From the NCBI GenBank assembly GCA_020832405.1, contig JAFIET010000031.1, positions 1-40,410 on the forward strand: 40,410 nt of DNA. The letters are read 5' to 3'. Below the pieces are notes generated by a model. The model did not search any database. It was given only the letters and a program-made list of their open reading frames with translations, and was not told where the DNA came from. A program made the translations under genes and the position numbers. Positions 15,635-24,034 of this stretch are shown here, one piece after another. The stretch is from Balneolales bacterium. GTDB lineage: Bacteria; Bacteroidota; Rhodothermia; Balneolales; Cyclonatronaceae. Within the stretch, counting starts at the first letter, position 1. Each line of letters opens with the position of its first letter.

Positions 15635-17899
15635 CTATTCTTTGGTGCCGGACTCCAAATCGTTCAGCTGAGCCTGAAGTTCCTGAATCTGCAGTTCTTT
15701 CTGATCCAGCTTCAGTTGTGCCTGATCGATGTTGCTCTGAATTTCGTCAATCAATTTCTGACCCTTTTTGTTGGGTTTGAAGTAGGTTTTGGTATCGGCA
15801 TAATTCAGAATCTGATTGCGGATTTCGTCGGCTTCTTTACGAAGGCGGAACAAATCGTTGGATAGTTTGCGGCTTTCAGAAACCGGCGCATTGCTTCTGC
15901 CGCCTCTGCCGCCACCGTAATCGGAGCGTCCGCTGCCGCGTTGCCCGCCTTTGGGGCTGCGCTCACGCAGCTTACCAAAAAAAGTATCACAGGCACTTCG
16001 GTAAGCATCCCAAACTTTGTCTTTCTGTTTGATAGGTACAAAGCCAATAGCTTTGTATTCTTCCTGCAGCTGCTTTACTTCTTCCAGTGCTGCTTCTATA
16101 TCTTCAGATTCAGAAAGCTCACTGATTTTGGTCACGATAGCCTGCTTTTGTTTGAGGTTATCATGCTGTTCAGCACGGATATTCTTGAAATGTTCCCGCC
16201 GGTTTTTGTAGTAGGTATCGATCAGCTTGCGGAAAGCCCGCCAGGTAGAGTTTGACTTTCTGCGGGGTACCGGGCCGATGCTTTTCCACTTCTCGAAAAT
16301 ATCTTCTGCATTTTTAGTGCTGCCTTTCCATGCACCGTCTTCAATAAGCTTTTCAATCTGCTGAATGAGTTTTTCACGCTGCTCGAGGTTTTGGTTTTCT
16401 TCCTCGATTATTCGCTCACTGTTTTCAGAACGGTAGTTGTTGAACTCGTCGGTAGCAGCTTTGAACGTTTCCCATAGTTCATCGTTTTTTTTCTGCGGGA
16501 TGGGGCCGATTTCTTTCCACTGCTTATGCAGGTTATTGATATCACGGGAGGCTTCAGCCAGGCTCTCAGCATTTTTTAGCGTTTTTGCCTTCTCAATGAG
16601 GGCTTCGCGCTTGCGGATATTCTCTTCAGTTGCTTCCCGGTAGGATTGGTCGAACTCAAGCCGGACCTCGCTCAATTTGTCGCGAAGTTGGTGAAATTCA
16701 TTCCAAAGCTGATCTTCAACTTCTTTAGCAACCCGACCGATTTTGCGCCAGTCTTTTGCCAGCTGATTCAGCTCAGCATCGAGCTGATCCCAGTCGGTTG
16801 TATTTTCGTTAGCTTTGGAAATAGTGATTTTCATTTTATCGAGAATCAGGCGCTTGCCTTGCTCATTTTCTTCTTCCTTTTTGCGCATTTCCACGATGTA
16901 TTCAACACGGTGTGCTTCAAACACTTCAGAAAGTTCTTTGAGGCGGGCTTCCTGAGCTTCGGTGCCTTCTTGTGGCAGCGGTTTTACGCTTTCAAACTTC
17001 CGCTTCAGGCCGCTGATTTCACCGGAAGCCTTCCATTTTTTGGAGTCGATAATTTTTTGGATACGGCCAAGCAGCTCATCTCTGAATTTGAGGTTATTTT
17101 CGCGTTTTTGCTGCTGCTGCTTCTGATATTCAAGACGACGGGTTTCCAGGTCTTTTTCAACCTGCTCGAACTTGTCTTTAAGCTTGTAGTAATCAACATG
17201 GTCAAAAGCCGGGCCTGATTTCCAGGCTTCTTTGAGCTGATCGTACTGACCGGAAGCTTCTTTGGTATTTTTGACCTCAGCAAGAGCCGCTGCTTTTTCG
17301 GTGAGGCGGCGGTAGAACTGCTCCGGGCTGAGTTCTTCGGCTTCCGCTTCCGAGCTTGCTGCTTCGGCTGCCGGCTCAGCCACAGTTGCCGGAGTTTCAG
17401 CTTCACCTTCGCCTTCGACTTCGCCTTCGCCTTCAGTTGCGGTTGCGGTTGCGGTTTCCGCTTCAGCTTCAGCCTGCGGCTCTTCGGATGAAACCTCAGC
17501 AGGCGCTTCAGCTTCATCAGCTGTGTCGGAGGCTGTTTCAGCAGCTACGACTTTTGCATTAATTTCGGAAGTAAGTGCAGTGTGAAGCGCTTCAAAATCA
17601 CCGATGGCAGCAGCGGTCTCTAAGGTGCCTGTGAGCTCCGCTTTGGCTTTGAGGGCTTCCTCTTCGCTGAAAAGTGCCGGAAGCCCGGCAATTTTTTCGC
17701 GCTGCTGCCGCTCAAGGGCAGCGAAAGCCTGCTCGAAGTGGGCTATACGCGCAGCAGCAGTGTCGGCTGTGAGCCCCTGTTCGATGGTTTTGGTTTCAAA
17801 TAAAGCGTTGGCTTTAAGAGTGAGGTTGCCTTCGCTTGTAACGAGGCAGTAATCATTTTCGAATAAAACTTCATCCGAACTGTTCGCTTCAGTCTGCAT
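15635..17899 (-). CDS. DUF349 repeat coiled-coil protein
   Basis: 754 aa from ATG 17899, which has an AGGA 4 nt upstream; a TTG at 17974 is a weaker start. An N-terminal segment of about 110 residues is followed by an Ala/Glu-rich low-complexity linker (about 130-205). Several DUF349 repeats of about 70-75 residues then follow, each with a W-K-xIG-P(I/V) motif: SLHKQWKEIGPIPQKKND, EKWKSIGPVPRRKSN and YKAIGFVPIKQKD. The end is a long coiled coil. DUF349 proteins are common in Bacteroidota; their role is not settled. The gene is monocistronic, bounded by terminators at 15569-15607 and 17995-18038. The linker is encoded by six-base repeats (17395-17475). Confidence 0.9.
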   Translation of the reverse strand: MQTEANSSDEVLFENDYCLVTSEGNLTLKANALFETKTIEQGLTADTAAARIAHFEQAFAALERQQREKIAGLPALFSEEEALKAKAELTGTLETAAAIGDFEALHTALTSEINAKVVAAETASDTADEAEAPAEVSSEEPQAEAEAETATATATEGEGEVEGEGEAETPATVAEPAAEAASSEAEAEELSPEQFYRRLTEKAAALAEVKNTKEASGQYDQLKEAWKSGPAFDHVDYYKLKDKFEQVEKDLETRRLEYQKQQQQKRENNLKFRDELLGRIQKIIDSKKWKASGEISGLKRKFESVKPLPQEGTEAQEARLKELSEVFEAHRVEYIVEMRKKEEENEQGKRLILDKMKITISKANENTTDWDQLDAELNQLAKDWRKIGRVAKEVEDQLWNEFHQLRDKLSEVRLEFDQSYREATEENIRKREALIEKAKTLKNAESLAEASRDINNLHKQWKEIGPIPQKKNDELWETFKAATDEFNNYRSENSERIIEEENQNLEQREKLIQQIEKLIEDGAWKGSTKNAEDIFEKWKSIGPVPRRKSNSTWRAFRKLIDTYYKNRREHFKNIRAEQHDNLKQKQAIVTKISELSESEDIEAALEEVKQLQEEYKAIGFVPIKQKDKVWDAYRSACDTFFGKLRERSPKGGQRGSGRSDYGGGRGGRSNAPVSESRKLSNDLFRLRKEADEIRNQILNYADTKTYFKPNKKGQKLIDEIQSNIDQAQLKLDQKELQIQELQAQLNDLESGTKE
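17395..17475. repeat. Hexanucleotide repeats in the DUF349 linker
   Basis: Two short runs of six-base units (CTTCGC-type then GTTGCG-type on the plus strand) encode the Glu/Ala-rich linker. The unit length keeps the frame, so slippage would change linker length without breaking the protein. Confidence 0.7.
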
Positions 17900-17994
17900 G
17901 CTTCCTGTGGTAAGTTTGTAAGAATCTATTAGTGGATTGCGATTGAGCAATGATACAGATTCCGAAGTTATCAAATTAAGTTCATTTTACACAT

Positions 17995-18038
17995 AAAAAA
18001 ATGCCTCCCCACAAAAGAAAGAACTTGTGAAGAGGCAT
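17995..18038 (-). terminator. Hairpin terminator of the SDR gene
   Basis: Stem ATGCCTC (18001-18007) with GAGGCAT (18032-18038), extended inside by ACAA/TTGT. Seven T follow on the minus strand. It lies 33 nt after the SDR stop at 18071. Confidence 0.8.
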
Positions 18039-18070
18039 GGCAGAAGCTGTGCAGCGGCATTTGCAGATAC

Positions 18071-18862
18071 TTATTTGTTTTTCATGAAAGCCGCGGCAGT
18101 GCTCATGTTGGCTTTGAGCGGTACAATGGTGCTTATTTTATGCATAACTTTCAGAGTTGCTGATGTAGGTACCAGCATTTCGTTTTTGGAAAGTGCGTAA
18201 AGGGCAACTTCGGTAACCTCCCGGGCAGATTGGATGTTCCGAACGGGCAGGTCTTCAGGCCTGGCCCCCGATACCTGGAAAAATTCAGTCTGAACGGGGC
18301 CGGGGCAAAGCGTTGATACATGCACACCGGTTTGTTTCATCTCGTGCCATAGGGCGCATCCCAGGCTGTTAACGTAACTTTTGGTGGCGGCATACACTGC
18401 AAAATAGGGGATGGGAGCAAAGCCTGCCATTGATGCAACATTAAGAATACCACCCTTGCCCTGTTCAACCATTGCCGGCAGATAAAAGTAGGTTAGCTCG
18501 GTGAGAGCCGTGATGTTCAGCATGGTCATTTCATGGTAGGTACGGGCATCACCTTTCAAAAAAGCACCCTGAAACCCAAAACCGGCATTATTTATAAGAA
18601 TATCCGGTTTCAGACCGGCTTCCTGTGTGTGGCTGTACAAGGCGGCAGCAGCATGTGGCAGGGCAAGGTCGGCAGCGATAACGCAGGCTTCAATCTGATA
18701 CTTGGTGCGGATTTCGTCGGCCAGCTGTTCGAGCCGGTCCTTGCGCCTTGCAACCAGTACAGGCGTGCTGCCGAGGGCTGCAAGCTGCAGGGCAAACTCG
18801 CGCCCGATTCCGGATGAAGCGCCGGTAATGAGCGCGCTTGTACCCTCATAAAAGGATTTCAT
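18071..18862 (-). CDS. Short-chain dehydrogenase/reductase
   Basis: 263 aa classical SDR oxidoreductase acting on a carbonyl or alcohol with NAD(P)H. Visible motifs: cofactor loop TGASSGIG (13-20), NNAG (91-94), catalytic Ser144 and Tyr157/Lys161 in YAATK. The second strand ends VARRKDRL, and two Arg after it favour NADP(H). It resembles DltE/YbbO-like SDRs of the 260-270 aa group. The substrate cannot be told. It is monocistronic, with a 393 bp spacer upstream shared divergently with the MscS gene and its own terminator downstream. Confidence 0.93.
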   Translation of the reverse strand: MKSFYEGTSALITGASSGIGREFALQLAALGSTPVLVARRKDRLEQLADEIRTKYQIEACVIAADLALPHAAAALYSHTQEAGLKPDILINNAGFGFQGAFLKGDARTYHEMTMLNITALTELTYFYLPAMVEQGKGGILNVASMAGFAPIPYFAVYAATKSYVNSLGCALWHEMKQTGVHVSTLCPGPVQTEFFQVSGARPEDLPVRNIQSAREVTEVALYALSKNEMLVPTSATLKVMHKISTIVPLKANMSTAAAFMKNK

Positions 18863-19255
18863 AGCGTAATTATGATTTGAAATGATTTGAAAGGTTAAAA
18901 TTTATTGTTGTAACAACGGCTTACAGGCCCGATTCGTGCCGGATTTGAACCTCGGGCAGGGTATTTGTAAATGATCTGTAAGCGCAGCCTTAGCGCTTTT
19001 TGGCTGTAAAGGGTATCTTCTTATTTTAAGGATCACAATTATAAACGTATTCGGTTACAGATCGGCATCTATAGTGTGCATAAAATATGATTTGCAGAAT
19101 GGTAGTGTTTTTTATGAGGAATGAGAACCAGCTTCACAGCTTGTAAGGCTCCCCCCGCCATAACGCACATTTGCGCTATTATGAATACGTGAAATCTGAA
19201 CGTTGTAAGGGATTCAAACAAGATTCCTGAATTTTAACTTAATTAGATTATAACA
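18863..19255. other. Divergent promoter region, no gene seen
   Basis: 393 bp between the divergent SDR and MscS starts. It must hold two promoters. A TAAATTTT box on the minus strand 56-63 nt before the SDR start is the best candidate for a -7 element, but it lacks a TTTG at the right distance. A short string near 18945 resembles a tRNA T-arm without the stem. No coding ORF was seen. Confidence 0.45.
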
Positions 19256-20074
19256 ATGGAAGAATATTTTAAAGCTGAGTTTTTGATTGGTTTAGTGGCT
19301 ACTTATGGTCCTAAACTACTGGGAGCTATCGCCGTGCTTGTTGTCGGTCTCTATATTACCGGCATTTTAACCAAATTAGTAAAACGGGCCCTGGAAAAGA
19401 GTGAAACCGATGTTGCCCTTCAAACTTTCATCGGAAGCATGATCAATGTTATCCTGAAAATAATGGTGTATATCACCGCATTTTCAGTACTCGGCCTGCC
19501 GATGACCACATTTATTGCCATTCTGAGTGCGTCTTTCCTGGCTATTGGTCTGGCTCTTTCCGGTACTCTCCAGAACTTCGCCGGCGGGGTGATGATTCTG
19601 CTCTTCAAGCCTTTCAACATCGGGCATTTTATTCAGGCACAGGGGCATATGGGTACTGTGAAGGAAATACAGGTTTTTAATACCATACTGCATACGCCCG
19701 ATAATAAAGTGATTATCATCCCCAACGGCGGGCTCGCCACAAGTTCTATGACGAACTTTTCGATGATGCCCACCCGCCGTGTGGACTGGACCTTCGGCAT
19801 CGCTTATGGGGATGATGTTGACAAAGCTTATGAAGTGCTTAACCGTTTGATTGAAGCCGATGAGCGCATCCTCAAAGATCCGGCTCCCTTCATTGCCGTG
19901 AAAGAGCTCGGCGACAGCTCGGTCGATTTTGTGGTACGTGCCTGGGTTAATTCAGGCGATTTCTGGGGCGTATTCTTCAAAATGAATGAGCAGGTTTACC
20001 GCACCTTCGATAAGGAAGGCCTGAGCATCCCGTTCCCGCAGCGCGATGTGCATTTGTATCAGCAAAAAAGCTGA
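19256..20074 (+). CDS. MscS-family mechanosensitive channel
   Basis: 272 aa small-conductance mechanosensitive channel of the inner membrane that releases solutes on osmotic downshock. Three N-terminal helices (about 10-38, 60-80 and 85-115) end in the pore-lining TM3 with its Gly/Ala pattern (GLALSGTLQNFAGGVMILLFKPFNIG). The beta domain follows (VKEIQVFNTILHTPDNKVIIIPNG), then the cytoplasmic alpha/beta domain. Length matches MscS of Escherichia coli. The start ATG 19256 follows an AT-rich stretch with no Shine-Dalgarno sequence. Monocistronic, ended by a strong terminator. Confidence 0.96.
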   Translation: MEEYFKAEFLIGLVATYGPKLLGAIAVLVVGLYITGILTKLVKRALEKSETDVALQTFIGSMINVILKIMVYITAFSVLGLPMTTFIAILSASFLAIGLALSGTLQNFAGGVMILLFKPFNIGHFIQAQGHMGTVKEIQVFNTILHTPDNKVIIIPNGGLATSSMTNFSMMPTRRVDWTFGIAYGDDVDKAYEVLNRLIEADERILKDPAPFIAVKELGDSSVDFVVRAWVNSGDFWGVFFKMNEQVYRTFDKEGLSIPFPQRDVHLYQQKS

Positions 20075-20103
20075 GCGCATTTACTGATCCCTTTTGTGTA
20101 AAC

Positions 20104-20148
20104 AACAGAAGCCTGATTTCCTGCTTGAAATCAGGCTTCTGTTATTTT
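20104..20148 (+). terminator. Strong hairpin terminator of the MscS gene
   Basis: Perfect 17 bp stem (20104-20120 with 20127-20143, AACAGAAGCCTGATTTC) and a 6-nt loop, then ATTTT. It lies 29 nt after the MscS stop. Confidence 0.92.
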
Positions 20149-20371
20149 GAGTACGCGGACTTTCGGACCCGGCCCGAATGTGAGATCATGCCCGGGATGG
20201 TTTGGCGCTGAGGGGCGCCGGCATCAAAAAGCAGGGGACAGGCCGTTGATTTGGGATTTTTTGCCAGCACTGCAGCCAGTGATGCGCACGGAGTTTCCCC
20301 CAAAAATTAACATGCGGGGGTAGTTTTTAAGCCGGGCGGACCAGCTTTGTGTGCGGGTTTAGCTGTTCGGT

Positions 20372-20860
20372 TTAGAAGTGGTAGCGGAAGCCCAGACCGC
20401 CGTTCGCGCCAAAATCAGTTCCGGGAACAAGGTCGAGCACAGGAACTGCTTCGATGAAAACACTGAAAGGACCCTCAGCAAAGAAGTAGTTTAAGCCAAG
20501 CGGAATGCGTACGCCGAGTTTGTCGTCCCGGTTTTCACGGATTTGGATACGGCCGCCGATTCCGTAGTAGAAACTGAGTTTGCCGTGTTCAACCGAAATG
20601 AGATCAAAGTTGTTAATCTGATAGTCGATGTGAATGTGAAGGCGGTTGCTGCCGGAGAAAGACCATGCAAGGCCTGCGGCAAGCGCGGTGTTTTCTGTGA
20701 GGAAATAGTGGCCTGCAAGCCCGGTTGGTTCACCGAGGATGATGCCAACGCCCGTAAGTCCGTCAGTAGATTGCGCCTGAACTTTTTCTGTCTGATTAAA
20801 AAGGCTGAATGCAAGCACGAGATTCAGCATCACAACATATAATGCGATTGATTTTTTCAT
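20372..20860 (-). CDS. Small outer-membrane beta-barrel-like protein
   Basis: 162 aa from ATG 20860, chosen because it gives a signal peptide (MKKSIALYVVMLNLVLAFSLF...VQAQ). The mature part of about 130 residues is built of short amphipathic strands (GVGIILGEPTGLAGHYF, ALAAGLAWSF, LSFYYGIGGRIQI, FSVFIEAVPVLDLV) and ends in GFRYHF, the aromatic C-terminus usual for outer-membrane barrels. It probably forms an eight-stranded barrel or related structure. Function unknown. It is divergent from the arsenosugar operon (242 bp between starts) and is not followed by an obvious terminator. Confidence 0.8.
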   Translation of the reverse strand: MKKSIALYVVMLNLVLAFSLFNQTEKVQAQSTDGLTGVGIILGEPTGLAGHYFLTENTALAAGLAWSFSGSNRLHIHIDYQINNFDLISVEHGKLSFYYGIGGRIQIRENRDDKLGVRIPLGLNYFFAEGPFSVFIEAVPVLDLVPGTDFGANGGLGFRYHF

Positions 20861-21102
20861 AGAAATGATAAATAGTTGGGGGTTCAAATATGATAAATTG
20901 CCGGTTACTAAGATATAAATTCCATGCCTATTTATGATAAAATGATTTATCCCCTGCTTTTTGCGGCCATTCGGTGCGGTCAGGTTTTTTTGCATTAGCG
21001 GCCCGGGGGCAAATCCGGGGGAACAATACAGCCGGGCTTTAGTATTTTAAACGAGACAGGAGTCAGAATAATCATCACTAATATCAGCAGCAGTAAACTT
21101 TT

Positions 21103-21438
21103 ATGGAAAATTCTTATTACAACCCTAAAGACCTCGGTAAGTTTGGTGATATAGCCGAATTTGAACCTCAACTGGCTAAGAAGTTCTTCGACTACTATGG
21201 TTCGGTTTTTGAGGAAGGCGAACTCACAGCCCGCGAAAAAGCCCTGATCGCCCTCGCCGTTGCTCATACGGTGCAGTGCCCGTACTGCATCGACGCCTAC
21301 ACCGAAGCGAGCCTCGAAAAAGGAGCAAACGAAGCGCAGATGATGGAAGCGGTGCACGTAGCCTGCGCCATCCGCGGCGGGGCTTCGCTGGTGCACGGGG
21401 TGCAGATGATGAACAAGGCCAAAAAACTGGGTATGTAA
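21103..21438 (+). CDS. Arsenosugar-associated peroxidase-like (AhpD/CMD fold) protein
   Basis: 111 aa carboxymuconolactone-decarboxylase/AhpD-fold protein. The redox motif CPYC (Cys59, Cys62) lies in the helix after LTAREKALIALAVAHTVQ. This small protein is the usual partner of ArsS and is annotated in genomes as arsenosugar biosynthesis-associated peroxidase-like. It may supply or control thiol redox chemistry, but its reaction is not established. It is the first gene of a four-gene operon. Its stop TAA overlaps the ATG of arsS (TAATG), so the two are translationally coupled. Start ATG 21103. Confidence 0.92.
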   Translation: MENSYYNPKDLGKFGDIAEFEPQLAKKFFDYYGSVFEEGELTAREKALIALAVAHTVQCPYCIDAYTEASLEKGANEAQMMEAVHVACAIRGGASLVHGVQMMNKAKKLGM

Positions 21439-22499
21439 TGAAGGTTGCTTCACTTGTATCAAGAGGGCACGCGCTGAAAGATCCCAAAGAACAGCTGCGC
21501 GTGATCAATTCCGAGACGCCCGTGCTGTGCACCCTGCCGCGCTTTCATCAGATGCTCGAACAGAGCGGGCTGTACCCGCTGCGGCCGACCGGCATCGAAA
21601 TTTTCCAGATGAACCTGGGCTACATGTGCAACATGACCTGCAAGCACTGCCATGTAGATGCCGGCCCCGACCGCAAGGAGATGATGAGCCGCGAAAATCT
21701 GGAGCACTGCATCCGCGCCATCGAACAGCTCGACGCCCAAACGGTGGACCTTACCGGGGGCGCACCCGAGATGCACCCCGATTTTGAGTGGTTCACGGAG
21801 CGCATCAGCAAGCCGGGGCGGAAAATCATTGTGCGGTCGAATCTCACCATTTTGGTGACCAACCCGAAGTACCGCGCATTTCCGGAATTCTTCAAAAAGC
21901 ACCGGATGGAAGTGACCTGCTCGCTGCCGTTCTACAACAAGTTCACGACCGACAAGCAGCGCGGCGAGGGCACCTACGACCGCTCGGTCGAGGCCCTGCT
22001 GCACCTCAACAGCATCGGCTACGGCATGCCGGAAACCGGCCTTGAGCTTAACCTTGTGTACAATCCTGCCGGGGCTTTTCTGCCGGCCGATCAGGCTGCA
22101 CTTGAGGCCGATTTCCGAACCAACCTCCGGCGCCGGCACGGTATCGAGTTCAGCAAGCTCTTCACCATCACCAACCTGCCGATCAGCCGCTACCTCGAGT
22201 TTCTGATACAGTCAGGCAATCTGGATGCCTACATGCAAAAGCTGGTTGAGGCCTACAACCCCTCAGCTGCGGCCGGGGTGATGTGCCGCAACACCATTTC
22301 GGTGGCCTGGAACGGCATCCTCTACGACTGCGACTTCAATCAGATGCTCGAAATTCCGGTCGAAACGGAAAGCAGCCGGCATATCCGTGATTTTGATCCG
22401 GAGGCGCTCAATGCCCGCAATATTATCGTAGATCAGCACTGCTTCGGGTGCACGGCCGGAGCGGGCAGCAGCTGCGGAGGCGCTACGGCGAAAGCGTGA
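21438..22499 (+). CDS. arsS: ArsS-family radical SAM protein (arsenosugar biosynthesis)
   Basis: 353 aa radical SAM enzyme. The 4Fe-4S motif is CNMTCKHC (Cys64, 68, 71). A second Cys-rich region ends the protein (CFGCTAGAGSSCGG), the hallmark of the ArsS radical SAM/Cys-rich family. ArsS is thought to attach the 5'-deoxyadenosyl group to methylated arsenic on the way to arsenosugars. ATG 21438 overlaps the preceding stop, and a longer reading from 21276 would run inside the upstream gene and is rejected. No in-frame TGA was seen, so the Cys are encoded directly, not as selenocysteine. Its own stop overlaps the next start (TGATG). No ArsM gene lies in the window. Confidence 0.94.
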   Translation: MKVASLVSRGHALKDPKEQLRVINSETPVLCTLPRFHQMLEQSGLYPLRPTGIEIFQMNLGYMCNMTCKHCHVDAGPDRKEMMSRENLEHCIRAIEQLDAQTVDLTGGAPEMHPDFEWFTERISKPGRKIIVRSNLTILVTNPKYRAFPEFFKKHRMEVTCSLPFYNKFTTDKQRGEGTYDRSVEALLHLNSIGYGMPETGLELNLVYNPAGAFLPADQAALEADFRTNLRRRHGIEFSKLFTITNLPISRYLEFLIQSGNLDAYMQKLVEAYNPSAAAGVMCRNTISVAWNGILYDCDFNQMLEIPVETESSRHIRDFDPEALNARNIIVDQHCFGCTAGAGSSCGGATAKA

Positions 22500-23158
22500 T
22501 GATGCAGCCCGGAAACACATCCCCCGAAAAAAAAGCGCTCATCGTTTTTCTGAAACGCCCGGTGAAGGGCCGGGTGAAAACGCGCCTCGCCCGCTCGGTG
22601 GGGGAGGAGCAGGCGCTGGCGGTGTACCGCGCTATGGTGCAGCTCACGCTCAAGGCAGCGGATGAAAGCGGGGCCGAAGTTTTCGCATACATGTCGGAGT
22701 CCGGCGATCCGGGTTTTGCGATGCCGGCGGGGTTCCGGCTTCGGGTGCAGCAGGGGGAAACGCTGGGGCTGCGCATGGAAAATGCCTTCAAAGAAGTTTT
22801 TGAGGATGGCTTCGGAAAAGTGCTCATTATCGGGAGCGACTGTCCGCAGATGTCGCCCGCCGTGCTTGGGGAGGCTTACCGCTACCTCGATGCCGCCCCG
22901 GTTGTGGCTGGCCCTGCCACCGATGGTGGCTATTTCCTGCTCGGCATGACGGCCCTCGTACCCGGCATCTTTGAACTTGCGCGCTGGAGCCATGCGCAGG
23001 TGCTGGATGAAACCCTCGCCATCCTGCAGCGAAAGCGGGTCGGCTACGCGCTGATGAGCGAACTGAGCGATCTGGATGATGCGCAGGATCTGCGGCGCCT
23101 CAGCCATCTGCTGCCGGAAACGGTATTTGCGGGAGAAGGGGAAGGAGACAAGGTGTGA
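22499..23158 (+). CDS. DUF2064 glycosyltransferase-like protein (arsenosugar operon)
   Basis: 219 aa from ATG 22499, whose A is the last base of the arsS stop; ATG 22502 is an equal alternative. Nucleotidyl/glycosyltransferase-A fold protein of the DUF2064 (TIGR04282-type) group. Motifs: FLKRPVKGRVKTRLAR near the start, GSDCPQMSP with the metal-binding Asp, and ATDGGYFLLGM. In operons with ArsS this family is annotated as an arsenosugar biosynthesis glycosyltransferase, probably acting on the sugar nucleotide or the arsenosugar ring. The stop overlaps the next start by 4 nt (GTGA). Confidence 0.92.
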   Translation: MMQPGNTSPEKKALIVFLKRPVKGRVKTRLARSVGEEQALAVYRAMVQLTLKAADESGAEVFAYMSESGDPGFAMPAGFRLRVQQGETLGLRMENAFKEVFEDGFGKVLIIGSDCPQMSPAVLGEAYRYLDAAPVVAGPATDGGYFLLGMTALVPGIFELARWSHAQVLDETLAILQRKRVGYALMSELSDLDDAQDLRRLSHLLPETVFAGEGEGDKV

Positions 23159-23865
23159 GCAAAGTCTTTGTGAGCATCATCATCCCCGCCTACCGGGAAG
23201 CGGGCGAAATCGGGAAGCTGGTTCGTTTTCTGATGCCGCTGCTAAAAGCCGACGGCCATGCCGAATGCCTGGTGATTGATGCCGGCAGCGACGACGGAAC
23301 CGAAGCCGAAGCCCGCGAAGCCGGGGCCGTTGTGCTGCAGTCGCCCCGGAAGGGCCGTGCCGCGCAGATGAACTACGGCGCCGCACAAAGCAGGGGCGCG
23401 CTGCTGTACTTCCTGCACGCCGATTCGTACCCGCCAGCCGGCTTTCTGGATGAAATTAGAGCCCGCGCTAAAGAAGGCCGGGAATCAGGCTGCTACCGCC
23501 TCGCATTTGATGAGCCCCATGCCGTGATGCGCCTGTATGCCTGGTTTACCCGCTTCGATCTGCTGCCGTTCAGGTTCGGAGATCAGAGCCTTTTTGTGAC
23601 GCGGGAGGTGTTTGATGCCGTCGGCCGCTTCGATGAGTCGCTGGTTGTGATGGAAGATAACGAGCTGGTAAGGCTGCTCAGAAAGCGGAACACATTTGTG
23701 GTGATGCCGGGCGAGGTAACGACCTCTGCAAGAAAATACAGGCAAAACGGCTTTGTGCGGCTGCAGTTTATTTTCGCGGTAATCTTTGTGCTGCACTACG
23801 GAGGGGCGTCGCAACAGCTTTTAGTGCAATTTTACCGCGACAGCATCAGGCAAAATAAAATTTAG
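23155..23865 (+). CDS. Family 2 glycosyltransferase (arsenosugar operon)
   Basis: 236 aa from GTG 23155, overlapping the upstream stop by 4 nt. GT-A fold glycosyltransferase of family 2, TIGR04283-type, the standard fourth gene of arsenosugar operons. Motifs: FVSIIIPAYREAGEI (strand 1 and nucleotide-binding loop), DAGSDDGTEAEA, and HADS with the DxD-like acidic pair. A GDQSLFVTREVF segment and an Arg/Lys-rich tail that may contact the membrane follow. Acceptor and donor are not known from sequence. The operon ends here; the 169 bp before the TonB receptor gene hold no clear hairpin. Confidence 0.93.
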   Translation: MSKVFVSIIIPAYREAGEIGKLVRFLMPLLKADGHAECLVIDAGSDDGTEAEAREAGAVVLQSPRKGRAAQMNYGAAQSRGALLYFLHADSYPPAGFLDEIRARAKEGRESGCYRLAFDEPHAVMRLYAWFTRFDLLPFRFGDQSLFVTREVFDAVGRFDESLVVMEDNELVRLLRKRNTFVVMPGEVTTSARKYRQNGFVRLQFIFAVIFVLHYGGASQQLLVQFYRDSIRQNKI

Positions 23866-24034
23866 GGTGAGATTGTAAAGCCCAAAAATGCGACAAACCG
23901 TTTCTTCAATCCTTAATTTATAGCAGTTTTAAATATAGCCGTCTGAAAAAAGTTAACAGCATGATAAACTAAGATAAGGTCCCGAAGTGGTAAATTAGGC
24001 TTGCTGTACAATCCTTAATTATTCACTTCAAAAA

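Noticed and set aside
18930-18965. Minus-strand GAGGTTCAAATCCGGC resembling a tRNA T-arm
   Set aside because: Only two of five T-stem pairs form, and no acceptor, D or anticodon arms are found around it.
21276-21437. N-terminal extension of ArsS
   Set aside because: It would lie within the upstream peroxidase-like gene, and the residues are Arg-rich out-of-frame translation; the TAATG start at 21438 fits the family.
22440-22496. Possible selenocysteine in the ArsS C-terminal Cys cluster
   Set aside because: All positions are plain Cys codons and no in-frame TGA or SECIS-like hairpin is seen.
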